A stretch of DNA of 64,000 nt from an uncultured Flavobacterium sp. (GCF_943913405.1 NZ_CALTYA010000018.1:1-64000); one strand, 5' to 3'. Positions 26,747 to 35,128 are shown, counted from the first letter of the stretch. A program made the numbers and translations. Notes: generated from the sequence alone by a model not told the origin.

Positions 26747-27278
26747 ACGTAGAAAATTTTTGAACCCAAATTACCCATAAACCGAAAACGACACCATAAA
26801 TAAAGAGCGGAAAAATTACGCCGTGCAAAATATGCTCGTATTCAGGATAATTATAAAGAGCCGCCCCAAGAAGCGCAATTCGGATTACATTTAATATATG
26901 AATAATTACAATTCCGGCTAAAATGAATAAAAAAGTATGCTTGATTTTTCCTTTGAAAGCAATCACGAAAGCCATGAAGAGAATCATTACGCTCATCGCA
27001 TTGCAACCTTCGACTACTCTAGCGATAAATTTTTGATTGTAATAAAGTTTCATGGAAGCTTCATTTTGATGAGGCAAAACATAAGCATCTTTTCCAAAAA
27101 TCTTTAATACGCTTTCAACTTGACCTGCCACGAACTTCGTAAAACCGTCAGGCTCGAAAGTGAGTACGTCAAAAGTGCCCAAATAATATTGGTAGCAGAT
27201 AGACAATAAGCCATAAACGGCGAAGAATTTCAAAAGGAAGATAAAAAAGGCGCGGTATTGTAAAAAATATTTTTTCAA
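26730..27278 (-). CDS. xrtF: Exosortase F (XrtF)
   Basis: Membrane-embedded transpeptidase-like enzyme that processes proteins with a sorting tail. The exosortase/archaeosortase catalytic triad is visible: Cys in VEGCNAMS, Arg in NVIRIALLG and His in HILHGVIFP. About six spans are predicted. The frame is open to 27308, but both candidate starts are TTG. The second TTG at 27278 gives the family-like N-terminus (L/M)KKYFLQYRAFFIFLLKFF, and a TATTTTTG -7 element lies between the two, so 27278 was chosen (182 residues). No target protein with its sorting tail was recognised in this window. Confidence 0.85.
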   Translation of the reverse strand: MKKYFLQYRAFFIFLLKFFAVYGLLSICYQYYLGTFDVLTFEPDGFTKFVAGQVESVLKIFGKDAYVLPHQNEASMKLYYNQKFIARVVEGCNAMSVMILFMAFVIAFKGKIKHTFLFILAGIVIIHILNVIRIALLGAALYNYPEYEHILHGVIFPLFIYGVVFGLWVIWVQKFSTYGKDS

Positions 27279-27295
27279 ACGGTATTTATTTTTAA

Positions 27296-27303
27296 CAAAA
27301 ATA
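27296..27303 (-). promoter_or_regulatory. Candidate -7 element for xrtF
   Basis: The minus strand reads TATTTTTG, fitting TAnnTTTG, 17 bases before the TTG start at 27278. It would lie inside the coding region if translation began at 27308, so it supports the shorter start. Confidence 0.4.
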
Positions 27304-27329
27304 TACAATTTCGGCTTTGCGCAAATAAA

Positions 27330-27337
27330 TACTTTTG
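27330..27337 (+). promoter_or_regulatory. Candidate -7 element for the GAF protein
   Basis: TACTTTTG fits TAnnTTTG and lies 16 bases before the ATG at 27354. The -33 element is not clear. Confidence 0.4.
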
Positions 27338-27353
27338 TATAAAAAATAATATC

Positions 27354-27809
27354 ATGACTTTTGAAGAATTAAAACCTAAGGTTGAAGACATATTACACCA
27401 TGAACATACTTTAAGAGAAGACAAATTGTTACAGCTTTGCCATCTTTTAAAAGACAATATTGATTATTATGACTGGGTTGGATTTTATTTCCGCAATGGT
27501 GAAAAAGAAGAATTGCTTCTTGGGCCTTATGCTGGAGAACCTACTGACCACACAATCATTCCGTTTGGAAAAGGAATTTGCGGGCAAGTTGCTGTTTCAA
27601 ATGAAAACTTTGTAGTTCCAGATGTAAAAGCGCAAGATAATTACATTGCTTGCAGTTTTACTGTAAAATCTGAAATCGTGATTCCTCTTTTTGTAGACGG
27701 AAAAAACATTGGGCAGATTGATATTGATTCTAATGTGTTGGATCCTTTTACCAAATTAGATGAAAGATTCTTGGAATTTGTAAATGCGGAAGTAGCGAAA
27801 TTATTTTAA
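27354..27809 (+). CDS. GAF-domain protein related to free methionine-R-sulfoxide reductase
   Basis: The 151-residue single GAF domain has the fRMsr pattern: DWVGFYF, IPFGKGICGQVA, VVPDVKAQDNYIACS, KSEIVIPLF and GQIDIDS. Two of the three active-site cysteines of the E. coli enzyme have equivalents: Cys76 (GICG) and Cys100 (IACS). The third, ten residues before GICG, is His66 here. Activity with a reduced cysteine set is possible because the most conserved catalytic Cys is kept. The gene stands alone, divergent from xrtF. Confidence 0.85.
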   Translation: MTFEELKPKVEDILHHEHTLREDKLLQLCHLLKDNIDYYDWVGFYFRNGEKEELLLGPYAGEPTDHTIIPFGKGICGQVAVSNENFVVPDVKAQDNYIACSFTVKSEIVIPLFVDGKNIGQIDIDSNVLDPFTKLDERFLEFVNAEVAKLF

Positions 27810-27910
27810 TTTAAAAATTAAATAACTTGATAATTGTAGGATTGCTAGTACAGTCTAAATATTTTTTCAATTCTTCAATCTTTTAAATTTTTTAATCTAA
27901 AAATAAAAGT

Positions 27911-27918
27911 TACCTTTG
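27911..27918 (+). promoter_or_regulatory. Candidate -7 element of rpsO
   Basis: TACCTTTG fits TAnnTTTG and is followed by GCA. It lies 55 bases ahead of the rpsO ATG. No TTG was found at the usual -33 distance. Confidence 0.5.
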
Positions 27919-27973
27919 CACTCGAATAAGAAAACCTTATTCCTACATAATAATCATTTAAAATAATATTAGC

Positions 27974-28243
27974 ATGTACTTAACTAATGAAGTTAAAGCG
28001 GAAATCTTCGCTAAACACGGAGGAAAAGCAGAAAACACAGGTTCTGCAGAAGGTCAAATTGCGTTGTTCACATTCAGAATCAGCCACTTGACAGAGCATT
28101 TGAAAAAAAATCGTCACGATTACAACACTGAGCGTTCACTTGTACTTTTAGTAGGTAAAAGAAGAAGCTTGCTTGATTATCTTAAAAAGAAAGATATCAA
28201 CAGATATCGTGAGATTATCAAAGAATTGGGTATTAGAAAATAA
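27974..28243 (+). CDS. rpsO: 30S ribosomal protein S15
   Basis: Small-subunit protein that binds the 16S rRNA central domain. Length is 89 residues with the family blocks GSAEGQIALFTFRISHLTEHLK, HDYNTERSLVLLVGKRRSLLDYLKK and YREIIKELGIRK. pnp follows, an order conserved widely in bacteria, with a terminator-like hairpin and a structured leader between. Confidence 0.99.
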   Translation: MYLTNEVKAEIFAKHGGKAENTGSAEGQIALFTFRISHLTEHLKKNRHDYNTERSLVLLVGKRRSLLDYLKKKDINRYREIIKELGIRK

Positions 28244-28252
28244 TCCATACAG

Positions 28253-28281
28253 AAAAGAGGTGCTCACGCGCCTCTTTTTGT
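28253..28281 (+). terminator. Terminator-like hairpin after rpsO
   Basis: AAAAGAGG pairs with CCTCTTTT around a ten-base loop and is followed by TG and more T residues. It lies 10 bases after the rpsO stop and may let only part of the transcription reach pnp. Confidence 0.7.
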
Positions 28282-28315
28282 TTTTACATTATATTGCATA
28301 AAAAGTTTGGTTTTT

Positions 28316-28373
28316 CATTGGGTTTTAGAACAATAACTACACACAACAACTACAACACAACTAAAACCCATTG
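28316..28373 (+). promoter_or_regulatory. Stem-loop in the pnp leader
   Basis: TGGGTTTTAG (28319-28328) and CTAAAACCCA (28361-28370) are perfect 10-bp complements, extended outwards by two more pairs after one mismatch. The 32-base loop has no G and is almost only A and C (ACAACAACTACAAC), so it should stay single-stranded. It lies 25 bases before the pnp ATG. In E. coli pnp is autoregulated through a leader stem; a comparable role here is inference. Confidence 0.65.
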
Positions 28374-28397
28374 TTTAATCAATTAGAGAATTAATTT

Positions 28398-30548
28398 ATG
28401 ATTCCACAATTATTTGTAGAAAGCATCGATTTAGGTGATGGCAGAAGCATCACAATCGAGACAGGACGTTTAGCGAAACAAGCTGACGGTTCTGTAGTAG
28501 TAAGAATTGGAAAAACTGTAATTTTAGGTACAGTTGTTTCCGCAAGAAAAGCAAGTCCAGGTATCGATTTTTTACCGTTGACGGTAGATTATCGTGAAAA
28601 ATTTGCTGCAGCTGGTCGTTTTCCTGGAGGTTTCTTCAAAAGAGAAGCACGTCCAAGCGACAGCGAAGTATTAACAATGAGATTAGTTGACCGCGTTTTG
28701 CGTCCACTTTTCCCATCAGATTACCACGCAGAAGTTCAAGTTATGATTCAGTTGATGTCTCATGACGAAGACGTTATGCCAGATGCATTGGCAGGTTTAG
28801 CAGCTTCGGCAGCACTTGCTTTGTCTGACATTCCTTTTGAAACTTTGATTTCTGAAGCTAGAGTTGGAAGAATTGACGGTAAATTTATCATCAATCCATC
28901 GCGTGCGCAATTAGAATTGTCAGATATTGACATGATGATTGGAGCTTCAACAGATTCTATCGCAATGGTAGAAGGTGAAATGAAAGAAATTTCAGAAAAA
29001 GAAATGGTTGAAGCCATTAAATTTGCACACGAACATATTAAAGTACAAATTGCCGCTCAAGAAAGATTGGCTGCTGCTTTTGGAAAAAAAGAAGTTCGTA
29101 CGTATGAAAAAGAAAAATCAGATGACGCTATTTACGCAAAAGTAAAAGAAGCAGCTTATGATAAAATCTATGCAATTGCAAGCAAAGGTTCTGCAAAACA
29201 CGAACGTTCTGCTGCTTTTGACGCTGTAAAAGAAGAAGTAAAAGCATTATTTACTGACGAAGAATTGTTGGAAAACGGAGATTTAGTTTCTAAATATTTC
29301 TACAAAACCAACAAGGAAGCAGTTCGTAATGTAACTTTAGATTTAGGAACTCGTCTTGACGGAAGAAAAACTACAGAAATTCGTCCAATTTGGTCAGAAG
29401 TAGATTATTTGCCATCAGTTCACGGTTCTGCATTGTTTACACGTGGAGAAACTCAAGCTTTGGCAACGGCAACTTTAGGAACTTCTAGAGAAGCTAACCA
29501 AATTGATTCACCATCAGAACAAGGAGAAGAAAAATTCTATTTGCACTATAATTTCCCACCATTTTCAACAGGAGAAGCTCGTCCATTGAGAGGAACTTCA
29601 AGAAGAGAAGTTGGTCACGGAAACTTGGCACAAAGAGCTTTGAAAAACATGATTCCTGCAGATTGCCCTTATACAATCCGTGTGGTTTCTGAAGTATTGG
29701 AATCTAACGGTTCGTCTTCAATGGCAACTGTTTGTGCTGGAACTTTATCTTTGATGGATGCTGGTATTCAAATGATTCGTCCAGTTTCTGGAATCGCGAT
29801 GGGATTGATTACTGACGGAGATCGTTTTGCAGTTTTATCTGATATCTTGGGTGATGAAGATCACTTGGGAGATATGGATTTCAAGGTAACTGGAACTTCT
29901 GAAGGAATTACAGCTTGCCAAATGGACATCAAAATCGACGGATTGAAATATGAAATCATGGAGCAAGCTTTGGCTCAAGCTCGTGATGGACGTTTGCATA
30001 TCTTAGGAAAATTGATTGAAACTTTAGAGAAACCAAGAACTGACGTAAAAGTTCATGCTCCTAAAATCATCATGAGAACAATTCCTGGAAACTTTATCGG
30101 TGCATTGATCGGACCTGGTGGAAAAGTAATTCAAGAATTGCAAAAAGCTACAGGAACAACAATCGTTATCAACGAAGTTGACGAGCAAGGTGTTGTTGAA
30201 ATCCTTGGAACTGATCCAGACGGAATCGCAGCTGTATTAGCAAAAATCGATTCTATCATTTTCAAACCGCAAATGGGAGAAGCTTATGAAGTAAAAGTAA
30301 TTAAAATGCTTGACTTTGGCGCAGTTGTAGAATATACTGCAGCTCCAGGAAACGAAGTTTTATTACACGTATCTGAATTGGCTTGGGAAAGAACTGAAAA
30401 CGTAACTGATGTTGTAAATATGGGCGATGTCTTCCAAGTGAAATACTTAGGATTAGACCCAAAAACAAGAAAAGAGAAAGTTTCAAGAAAAGCTTTGCTT
30501 CCAAGACCTCCAAGAGAAGACAAACCACGTGAGGAGAAAAAAGAATAA
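28398..30548 (+). CDS. pnp: Polyribonucleotide nucleotidyltransferase (PNPase)
   Basis: Phosphorolytic 3'-5' exoribonuclease of RNA decay. Length is 716 residues. Domains in order: first RNase PH core (GKTVILGTVVSARKASPGIDFLPLTVDYREK), an alpha-helical linker, second RNase PH core (ETQALATATLG, FSTGEARPLRGTSRREVGHG), KH domain (GALIGPGGKVIQELQKATG) and S1 domain (FGAVVEYTAAPGNEVLLHVSEL). The tail is charged. It follows rpsO and ends at a strong terminator that is part of a duplicated 60-bp sequence. Confidence 0.98.
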   Translation: MIPQLFVESIDLGDGRSITIETGRLAKQADGSVVVRIGKTVILGTVVSARKASPGIDFLPLTVDYREKFAAAGRFPGGFFKREARPSDSEVLTMRLVDRVLRPLFPSDYHAEVQVMIQLMSHDEDVMPDALAGLAASAALALSDIPFETLISEARVGRIDGKFIINPSRAQLELSDIDMMIGASTDSIAMVEGEMKEISEKEMVEAIKFAHEHIKVQIAAQERLAAAFGKKEVRTYEKEKSDDAIYAKVKEAAYDKIYAIASKGSAKHERSAAFDAVKEEVKALFTDEELLENGDLVSKYFYKTNKEAVRNVTLDLGTRLDGRKTTEIRPIWSEVDYLPSVHGSALFTRGETQALATATLGTSREANQIDSPSEQGEEKFYLHYNFPPFSTGEARPLRGTSRREVGHGNLAQRALKNMIPADCPYTIRVVSEVLESNGSSSMATVCAGTLSLMDAGIQMIRPVSGIAMGLITDGDRFAVLSDILGDEDHLGDMDFKVTGTSEGITACQMDIKIDGLKYEIMEQALAQARDGRLHILGKLIETLEKPRTDVKVHAPKIIMRTIPGNFIGALIGPGGKVIQELQKATGTTIVINEVDEQGVVEILGTDPDGIAAVLAKIDSIIFKPQMGEAYEVKVIKMLDFGAVVEYTAAPGNEVLLHVSELAWERTENVTDVVNMGDVFQVKYLGLDPKTRKEKVSRKALLPRPPREDKPREEKKE

Positions 30549-30560
30549 TTAATTTTTCAT

Positions 30561-30621
30561 ATAAGGTTAATTCAATTAAAACCCCATTTCATTTTTGAGA
30601 TGGGGTTTTTAAGTTTTTATA
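30561..30621. repeat. Left copy of a duplicated 60-bp terminator sequence
   Basis: This 61-base stretch matches 33947-34006 except for one G/A change near its start and one extra A in the A run before CCCC. The two copies bracket the three genes at 30686-33915. Such close identity between non-coding sequences 3.3 kb apart suggests a recent duplication or insertion. Confidence 0.88.
30578..30610 (+). terminator. Terminator of pnp
   Basis: The stem AACCCCATTTC/GAGATGGGGTT has a T-rich loop and a T tail, 30 bases after the pnp stop. Confidence 0.9.
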
Positions 30622-30685
30622 ATTTTCTCACGCAACCTTTTTTATTTTCCAAAGACTAATTATTATATAGAATTTAAAAAAAAAA

Positions 30686-31975
30686 ATGAAAAAAACTTTT
30701 ACAATTTTCAGATTCGCATTCTTAACAATATCACTTCTAGCATTTCAGGCTTGCGTAGATGACATTGATGACAATTTGAAAAGAATTGACACTAAATCAT
30801 TTTTGAAGTCAGATGATGAACTTGTAAAACTTTTAGAACAAGTTGTCAACGAAGGCGAAGATCCTTTGACAGAAATTATTTGTATAGATTTCGTTTACCC
30901 TTTAACCTTATTAGTATACGATCAAAATTTTCACGTTACAGGGACACAAACATTAACAGGAGACAATCAATTTAGTGCTTTTCTTGGATCATTGACAGAC
31001 ACGCAATATATAAGCATAAGTTATCCAATATCTACGACTTTGGCAGACGGAACCATATTTTCTATCAACAATAATCAAGAACTAAAAATCGCCATTGAAA
31101 GTTGTTCAAGAGAGGATATTTTGCAATTTTGCAACAATTTATTTGGCAACAATCCACTTTGTGTTTGGGAAGTCCCCTATTCTGAAAATAGCGACAACAC
31201 TTATTCCAGTGGCATTTTTACCGCAAATGGCGACGGTACAATAAATTTCAATTTCAATGACCAAAACCATACTGGAACTTGGACTTTCCTTTTTGTAAAT
31301 AATCAACTTCAATTGAATATTAATTTGGAAGGTACGTCAGAAGTCGCACAATATTGGAATTTTAGCAAAAAAATAGAAATCAGTGGCGAAACTATTACCA
31401 TTGTAAACGATTCAAAAAATATTATTTTACAAAAAAAATGTGAAGTAACAGTTTCTTATTTAATTGGAGATGAAGGTCCTGCTGGAGGAATTGTTTTTTA
31501 TGACAAAGGATCTTACAGCACTGGGTGGCGCTATATTGAAGTCTCAAAAACCGAGCTCACTGTTTCTGAATGGGGATGCTCAAGTTCAGCAATAGGCAAC
31601 ATAAACCCTGGGATTGGCAAAGGATTTTACAATTCTGTTCAAGTAGCAAATTTTCACGACAATTTAGATAGCTACTATACAGACCCTGCTATTTGCGACG
31701 CAACAAATAATGGAACAGTAATCTCAAAAATTGCTTTATTATATAGCCAACAAGATTTCAAAGAATGGTTTTTACCATCTGAGCAAGAATTACATTTAAT
31801 TTATGAAAACCTTTACTCTCAAAACTTAGGAAATCTTATAGGCACAACTTACTGGAGCAGTACTGAAATTGACGTCGCAACTGTCAAGGGAATTAATTTT
31901 AGTTCAGGAGAGGTAATCACTTTAGCAAAAAAACCAGCTTTCGGAATTAGCGCCAGAGCAATTCGCTACTTTTAA
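30686..31975 (+). CDS. Lipoprotein with a C-terminal DUF1566-like domain
   Basis: The 429-residue protein starts with a lipoprotein signal (SLLAFQAC, lipid Cys at about residue 23). The middle (residues 60-260) holds beta-rich segments without a recognised family. The last 170 residues match the DUF1566/Fib-succ-like pattern: GDEGPAGGIVFYDKG, GWRYIEVSKTE, FKEWFLPSEQELHLIYENL, TTYWSSTEID and a final SARAIRYF. This places it at the cell envelope, probably the outer membrane. It is the first gene of the repeat-bracketed cassette, 40 bases before the sigma-factor gene, and may be the sensed or regulated surface protein. Confidence 0.75.
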   Translation: MKKTFTIFRFAFLTISLLAFQACVDDIDDNLKRIDTKSFLKSDDELVKLLEQVVNEGEDPLTEIICIDFVYPLTLLVYDQNFHVTGTQTLTGDNQFSAFLGSLTDTQYISISYPISTTLADGTIFSINNNQELKIAIESCSREDILQFCNNLFGNNPLCVWEVPYSENSDNTYSSGIFTANGDGTINFNFNDQNHTGTWTFLFVNNQLQLNINLEGTSEVAQYWNFSKKIEISGETITIVNDSKNIILQKKCEVTVSYLIGDEGPAGGIVFYDKGSYSTGWRYIEVSKTELTVSEWGCSSSAIGNINPGIGKGFYNSVQVANFHDNLDSYYTDPAICDATNNGTVISKIALLYSQQDFKEWFLPSEQELHLIYENLYSQNLGNLIGTTYWSSTEIDVATVKGINFSSGEVITLAKKPAFGISARAIRYF

Positions 31976-32015
31976 TATAAATCAGTAGATTTAAAAATTA
32001 CAAGACCAAAATGAT

Positions 32016-32567
32016 GTGGATTTAGAAAAACTCATACAAGACTGCATCCGCCAAAAGAGCAAAGCACAAGAAGAGCTATACAATTTGTATAAAAATGCTC
32101 TTTTTGCGCTCAGTCTAAAATATTGCAGTAATGAAGCAGAAGCTGAGGATAATCTTCATAATTCTTTTATTGAAATCTTCACCAATATTAAAACTTATAA
32201 AGGAAAAGGCTCATTTGAGGGTTGGATGAAAAAAATTACGATCAATAAAGCGATTGACAGTTACAAGAAACAATTCAATTTGGTTTCGCTTAAAGACGAG
32301 TTTCAAGATACTTATATCGAAGAAAAAGAGGTTAATATTCCGCTAGAAAATATTTTGAAGCTAGTCCAGGAGCTACCAAACCAGTATCGGATGGTATTTT
32401 GCCTTTATGAATTGGATGATTTCTCGCATAAAGAAATTTCAACGATGCTAGAAATTTCCGAAAACACATCAAAATCCAATTTACATCGTGCAAAAAGTAT
32501 TTTAAAAGGTAAAATCATTGAAGCAAATTCGCATCAAAAAAATTACAAGGTAAGCAATGGAAAATAA
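32016..32567 (+). CDS. ECF-type RNA polymerase sigma factor
   Basis: The 183-residue protein has sigma region 2 (AQEELYNLYKNALFALSLKYCSNEAEAEDNLHNSFIEIF and TYKGKGSFEGWMKKITINKAID) and region 4 (LPNQYRMVFCLYELDDFSHKEISTMLEISENTSKSNLHRAKSIL). The start is GTG; an in-frame stop lies 24 bases upstream with no other start between. Its last 11 bases overlap the next gene, which encodes a likely anti-sigma factor. It probably controls the cassette and envelope genes elsewhere. Confidence 0.9.
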   Translation: MDLEKLIQDCIRQKSKAQEELYNLYKNALFALSLKYCSNEAEAEDNLHNSFIEIFTNIKTYKGKGSFEGWMKKITINKAIDSYKKQFNLVSLKDEFQDTYIEEKEVNIPLENILKLVQELPNQYRMVFCLYELDDFSHKEISTMLEISENTSKSNLHRAKSILKGKIIEANSHQKNYKVSNGK

Positions 32568-33915
32568 AAAAGATATAGGAAAATTGTTTCGAAGTAAGCT
32601 TGACACCTGGGATAAATCTCCAAACGAAAAACTTTGGTATTCCATTCAGGCAGAACTTGAAGAAAAGAAAAAAAAGAGAAGAGTTATCCCTTTTTGGCTT
32701 ATAGCTTCTGGAACTGCTGTCGCTGTTTTGTTTCTTATTAGCCCCTTGACAAAAACATTTTGGCAACAGCCTTTCGAAATAAATTCTTCGGCCGAGAAAC
32801 AAAATAATATTAAAAGTGATGGTAATGCGAAGAGCGAGAACAATTACAAAAAAAATATTGAAGATAAGGTTTCCGCTAACAGCATCGATTTAAAAACTAT
32901 TGTTTCAGATGAAAACACAAAAAGTAATATTTTTTCAGCATCAAACACTGAAAATAAAAAGAACAAGTCCCAGACTAAAACAAAATATCTAAATTCAAAA
33001 AAACATAAAACTATAATCACAAAACATCAAATTACGCTATCAAAAAAAATATCGGATAATATTTCAACTTCCAAAAATGCTAATCAAACAAACGATTTAG
33101 CTACAAAAAATTTTGACAAAAATAACGATAGCCTTTTTAATGACGAGAAGAAAACAGATAGTTTAAAAGAGAAGAGCGAAGACAAAAAAGAAGTCAAATT
33201 ACTTGCAGAAAAAAAAGTGGATAGTATAAAAAAGCCATACGGCAACCTTTATATCTTTGCCCATATAACACCAACCACATATGATTATTTTTCAAAAAAA
33301 TCAGTAATTGATGACCGTCTGAACGACAATCAAACTTTAGCGGAAATCGAATATAATTTTGGCGTGTATGTTGGCTTTCAAGCTTCTGAAAAATTGAATT
33401 TTAGAATTGGATTTAATAAAACTTCATTAAGCTTAAAAACTAAAAATGTCCAATTAATTTCCTCTAATACAAATTCAGAAATATCAGGCTACTTCCACAA
33501 TATAGATTATGCAAAACCAATTACAAACGCCCAACTGGCGTCAAACTTTAATGATTCAATAATCGATCTTACACAAAAGTTAAGCTATTTTGAAATTCCG
33601 ATTGAAGTGAAATACAAAATATTTAATACAAAAATTGGTATCGAAGCAATTGCTGGATTTAGCACTCTATACTTAAACAAAAACCATGTGACAGCACAAG
33701 CGAATGGAAGCTCTATGAATTTAGGAAGTATTCCTTCAGTCAAAAAATTAAATTTTTCTGGCAATATCGGAATAGGTTTCAATTATAAGCTAGCGAGAAA
33801 TTTTCAATTGAATGTGGAACCTATGTTTAAATATTATTTGACCACTTCTCAAAATCCAAAACCCTATTCATTAAATCTTCAAACAGGGTTACAATATACT
33901 TTTAGTAAAAAATAG
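32557..33915 (+). CDS. Likely dual-membrane-spanning anti-sigma factor (inner-membrane anchor plus outer-membrane beta barrel)
   Basis: The 452-residue protein has three parts. Residues 1-43 are a charged cytoplasmic segment (IGKLFRSKLDTWDKSPNEKLWYSI). Residues 44-64 are one transmembrane helix (IPFWLIASGTAVAVLFLI). Residues 70-225 are a Lys/Asn/Ser-rich disordered stretch, long enough to cross the periplasm. Residues 226-452 form an outer-membrane-type beta barrel (VYVGFQASEKLNFRIGFNK, FQLNVEPMFKYYL, LQTGLQYTF). The start overlaps the ECF sigma gene by 11 bases. This matches the Dma class described in Bacteroides thetaiotaomicron. Sigma binding is inferred from layout. Confidence 0.78.
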   Translation: MENKKDIGKLFRSKLDTWDKSPNEKLWYSIQAELEEKKKKRRVIPFWLIASGTAVAVLFLISPLTKTFWQQPFEINSSAEKQNNIKSDGNAKSENNYKKNIEDKVSANSIDLKTIVSDENTKSNIFSASNTENKKNKSQTKTKYLNSKKHKTIITKHQITLSKKISDNISTSKNANQTNDLATKNFDKNNDSLFNDEKKTDSLKEKSEDKKEVKLLAEKKVDSIKKPYGNLYIFAHITPTTYDYFSKKSVIDDRLNDNQTLAEIEYNFGVYVGFQASEKLNFRIGFNKTSLSLKTKNVQLISSNTNSEISGYFHNIDYAKPITNAQLASNFNDSIIDLTQKLSYFEIPIEVKYKIFNTKIGIEAIAGFSTLYLNKNHVTAQANGSSMNLGSIPSVKKLNFSGNIGIGFNYKLARNFQLNVEPMFKYYLTTSQNPKPYSLNLQTGLQYTFSKK

Positions 33916-33946
33916 TGCAACGACAGAAAATAATAATTATTCTTTT

Positions 33947-34006
33947 ATAAGATTAATTCAATTAAACCCCATTTCATTTTTGAGATGGGGTTTTTAAGTT
34001 TTTATA
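33947..34006. repeat. Right copy of the duplicated 60-bp terminator sequence
   Basis: Near-identical to 30561-30621, with one substitution and a one-base gap. It ends the sigma/anti-sigma cassette. Confidence 0.88.
33964..33995 (+). terminator. Terminator of the sigma/anti-sigma cassette
   Basis: Same stem and T tail as the pnp terminator, within the duplicated 60-bp sequence. Confidence 0.88.
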
Positions 34007-34027
34007 CTTCTTATAAGCATATTTTGT

Positions 34028-34035
34028 TATATTTG
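34028..34035 (+). promoter_or_regulatory. Candidate -7 element for the DUF4421 gene
   Basis: TATATTTG fits TAnnTTTG and lies about 20 bases before the ATG at 34055. No TTG -33 element at the proper distance is evident. Confidence 0.45.
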
Positions 34036-34054
34036 GCAAATATTATTATAAGCC

Positions 34055-35128
34055 ATGAAAATAACGATTTTATCCGCCGTGAGCCTTTTTGGGCTATATG
34101 CCCAAGCGCAAGAAGCTACCGTTTTACTTCAAGATTCTATCTCTGATTCTTATAAAGAATCGATGGGAAACTACATTCAGGTCAGGCTTGACGCCAACAC
34201 CGACATCACTGAGTTCAAGTTCAACAATCGTGCACCGGTCAAAGATTTTAATGTCTTGCCGAATGAAAGCTATCAGGCACGTATTTCGGTGGGATATAAA
34301 TGGCTCAATCTTGCCTACAGTTTTTCTCCAAAAATTGGCGGATTGAATGATGATGAAGCATTGAAAGGCAAATCGACCGTTTTTGGTCTTGGCCTAAATT
34401 TAAGTTTCAACAAACTTCAACAGCACATTTTTTATAAAAAAACTGAGGGTTATTACCTCTCCAATTCAAATGAATACCGAACGGAATTGTCAGAAAGTGG
34501 CATTTTTGGAAAATATGCGTTGCTGCCCGACTTTAATTCTATTGAAGCTGGTTTAGTAAGTTATTATTATTTCAACGGAAAGAAATTTTCATCGCAATTT
34601 GCACGCACTCAAAGCGAAATCCAGTTAAAAAGTGCAGGATCAGTTGTGGCTGTTTTAGGATTATATTATTCAGATATCGATGGCAGCAAACAGCAATTTC
34701 CATTTCTTCAGTCAAATATTGACAAAAACTTGATTTATCCTTTTCGAAATCAGACCTATTATGCAGTTGCTGGTGCGGGATATGCCTACAATTATATTTT
34801 TTGGGAAAAATTTTATGCAACTGCCTTTGTTTATCCTACAATTGGCGCACAATCTACACGCTTGGAATTTCCTGCAGGAAAATCTTCTGAAAAAAATACA
34901 GAAATGACCATTTCAGGATATGGCGAATTTTCTCTCGGATATAATTCACGAAGCTGGTTTGGCGGCGCATATGCTAGCGTTAATAGGTATACAAGTCCAA
35001 CGGCTGACATCAAACCTTCTGGAGAACAGACTTATGTCATGGCTTTTATCGGCTACCGTTTTAAAGCTCCAAAACCGATTGAAAGAAGTTTTGAATGGAT
35101 GGGATCAAAAATAAGGAAGAAAAATTAG
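34055..35128 (+). CDS. DUF4421-family outer-membrane protein
   Basis: The 357-residue protein has a signal peptide ending at AQAQ (about residue 19) and a body of alternating beta strands resembling a barrel. The N-terminal block YIQVRLDANTDITEFKFNN and the later YQARISVGYKWLNLAYSFSP are typical of DUF4421. The end, FIGYRFKAPKP, is followed by a short basic tail. Function unknown. It converges with the CdsA-fusion gene with only 7 bases between and no terminator. Confidence 0.75.
   Translation: MKITILSAVSLFGLYAQAQEATVLLQDSISDSYKESMGNYIQVRLDANTDITEFKFNNRAPVKDFNVLPNESYQARISVGYKWLNLAYSFSPKIGGLNDDEALKGKSTVFGLGLNLSFNKLQQHIFYKKTEGYYLSNSNEYRTELSESGIFGKYALLPDFNSIEAGLVSYYYFNGKKFSSQFARTQSEIQLKSAGSVVAVLGLYYSDIDGSKQQFPFLQSNIDKNLIYPFRNQTYYAVAGAGYAYNYIFWEKFYATAFVYPTIGAQSTRLEFPAGKSSEKNTEMTISGYGEFSLGYNSRSWFGGAYASVNRYTSPTADIKPSGEQTYVMAFIGYRFKAPKPIERSFEWMGSKIRKKN

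Noticed and set aside
30578..33995. Duplicated terminators as inverted repeats of a transposon
   Set aside because: The copies are in direct orientation and no transposase or recombinase lies between them.
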